A stretch of DNA of 64,000 nucleotides, taken from assembly GCA_963678215.1 (NCBI GenBank), contig OY782758.1, forward strand, positions 806,001-870,000, written 5' to 3'. The DNA comes from Thiobius zoothamnicola. GTDB taxonomy: Bacteria > Pseudomonadota > Gammaproteobacteria > Chromatiales > Chromatiaceae. Positions 63,175 through 64,000 of the stretch are shown one piece after another. The position numbers and the translations under genes are program-made. Numbering within the stretch: the stretch's first letter is position 1; each line of letters starts with the position of its first letter. The notes beneath the pieces were generated by a model. That model ran no database searches, had not been told where the DNA came from, and saw only the letters and a program-made list of their open reading frames with translations.

Positions 63175-63479
63175 TCTTACTTTTCCTGAGTCAAAGCATT
63201 GACAATCTGTCAAAAGAACAGTCGAAAACCGTTCTTTATGGCGCATCAAAGCGCTATCAGAACCTATCAGGCCATTGAATTTTAAGCGCGATAAGCTCCA
63301 GAGAAAGCGGAAAGACCCTTTTCCGCCACCACCTTTTCACAACCATTGAGGAACAAAAGAATTTTTCGGCAAGGTGTCGGTAAAACCCATACGCCATAGC
63401 CAATTCAAAAAGAGGACTCAATTCCACGCCGTCATCTTAATTCCCCGGCATCAGGAGAGCCTCTTTGACAGATGAAGCG
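63175..63479. other. Gap between oadG and oadA
   Basis: 305 bases with no gene. It is unusually long for an oad operon, in which G and A usually abut. A GCGGAAA/TTTTCCGC hairpin (about 63307-63327) is visible; it may be an attenuator or processing site between oadG and oadA. A separate oadA promoter is possible. Confidence 0.5.
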
Positions 63480-63722
63480 CTATGTGCGAGCCGTGCGATA
63501 ACGCATGATCGCGGCGCTGATCACCGCTAAATGAGTCGAACCAGCGGCACCAACATCGGTAACGGATTTCGCCGGATTTTGCACCTGCGACTCCGTCTGG
63601 TGAAATCTTTCCGCCAATTTAGTCATGCCATGTAAAGTGAATACCAGAGTCGTCAAAAAGACAAACACGATGCCCATACCGAGCAGCATAAGTTCCAAAC
63701 CTGATATCAATAAATCCGCCAT
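63480..63722 (-). CDS. oadG: Oxaloacetate decarboxylase, gamma subunit
   Basis: 80 residues. One N-terminal membrane helix (about 5-30, GLELMLLGMGIVFVFLTTLVFTL) and a hydrophilic tail, the form of OadG, which holds the complex together and binds zinc through its C-terminal part. The E. coli-type His-rich end is not present; the tail is AAIMRYRTART. It leads the oadGAB order, with the 305-bp gap before oadA. Confidence 0.9.
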   Translation of the reverse strand: MADLLISGLELMLLGMGIVFVFLTTLVFTLHGMTKLAERFHQTESQVQNPAKSVTDVGAAGSTHLAVISAAIMRYRTART

Positions 63723-63872
63723 GCGACTTCTCCTTACCTGTTACGAAGCTGAATAAGCTGCTGTAAAAGTCCGTCCTGGACTTTTTTGATTTCTTCACGA
63801 TCACTAAACGCTGTTGATGCTTGCAAAGCACCATATCTTATCATTTAGCCATCGCCGCCAATCCCGGCCTCA

Positions 63873-64000
63873 TCACTCGTCCAAAGCCACATGGGCCGCG
63901 CTCAACCGGGCATGTGCTGAGCATAACAGCGCTTGCGCCGACCCATGATAATCTTTTTCAACAATCAACAAAGACGCCAACTGTAACAAAACATTAACTT
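63873..64000 (-). CDS. 3' end of an unknown gene (partial)
   Basis: On the minus strand a frame enters at the right edge and ends at a TGA at 63873-63875. The 42 visible codons read NVLLQLASLLIVEKDYHGSA and then AQALLCSAHARLSAAHVALDE, a helical, Ala/Leu-rich C-terminus with normal codon use. It would lie upstream of oadG, perhaps a different unit. The family cannot be told from this piece. Confidence 0.45.
   Translation of the reverse strand, partial: VNVLLQLASLLIVEKDYHGSAQALLCSAHARLSAAHVALDE

Overview
The window is 64 kb of chromosome from a sulfur-oxidising gammaproteobacterium. The evidence is aprM-aprB-aprA (APS reductase with the membrane subunit typical of sulfur oxidisers), dsrN-dsrR-dsrS (accessory genes of the reverse dissimilatory sulfite reductase system), a gammaproteobacterial lptD-surA-pdxA block, and a tRNA-tufB-secE-nusG-rplKAJL-rpoBC block in the classical gammaproteobacterial order. 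No rRNA, CRISPR array, intact insertion sequence or prophage was found. Most of the window is ordinary housekeeping DNA.

Layout. 1-10.9 kb: ilvD (cut by the left edge), a divergent TetR regulator, alaS, class I fumarase, then pdxA-surA-lptD on the minus strand. 11.3-14.5 kb: aprMBA, followed by a MITE-like inverted repeat, an unrecognised 116-residue gene, an FKBP/SlyD-type prolyl isomerase, a small unknown gene, a HIT protein and a 53-codon gene behind a short leader ORF. 17-21.2 kb: an RND efflux pair. 21.3-35.5 kb (minus strand): tRNA-Tyr, tRNA-Gly, tRNA-Thr, tuf, tRNA-Trp, secE, nusG, rplK, rplA, rplJ, rplL, rpoB, rpoC, with a strong promoter, terminators and leader structures visible. 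35.5-41.2 kb (minus): an overlapping three-gene operon of transglutaminase/DUF2126, circularly permuted ATP-grasp and alpha-E proteins. 41.5-47.1 kb (plus): a pteridine-reductase-like SDR, a beta-hydroxyacid dehydrogenase, rep helicase, a class I glutamine-amidotransferase-like hydrolase ending in an IQ (calmodulin-binding-like) motif, and a phosphopantetheinyl transferase. 47.1-51.0 kb (minus): sdhC-sdhD-sdhA, a toxin-antitoxin pair, then sdhB. 51.3-55.2 kb: a LuxR-type response regulator lacking the phospho-acceptor Asp, then dsrNRS. 55.2-60 kb: ispH; xseB-ispA-queG-aminotransferase. 60-63.7 kb (minus): oadG-oadA-oadB (Na+-pumping oxaloacetate decarboxylase), then the 3' end of an unknown gene at the right edge.

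How the parts fit. Sulfide or stored sulfur would be oxidised to sulfite by reverse Dsr (core genes outside the window; siroheme amidation by DsrN inside). Sulfite is then oxidised through APS by AprBA, with electrons passing to the quinone pool through AprM. Fumarase and succinate dehydrogenase supply TCA steps, and OadGAB links oxaloacetate decarboxylation to sodium export.

Most worth a second look: the IQ-motif hydrolase (45.3-46.3 kb), which resembles host-directed proteins of intracellular gammaproteobacteria; the TA pair inside the sdh operon; the Asp-less regulator beside dsrNRS; the partial tandem duplication at tRNA-Trp; and the leader-ORF/53-codon gene with its own terminator.
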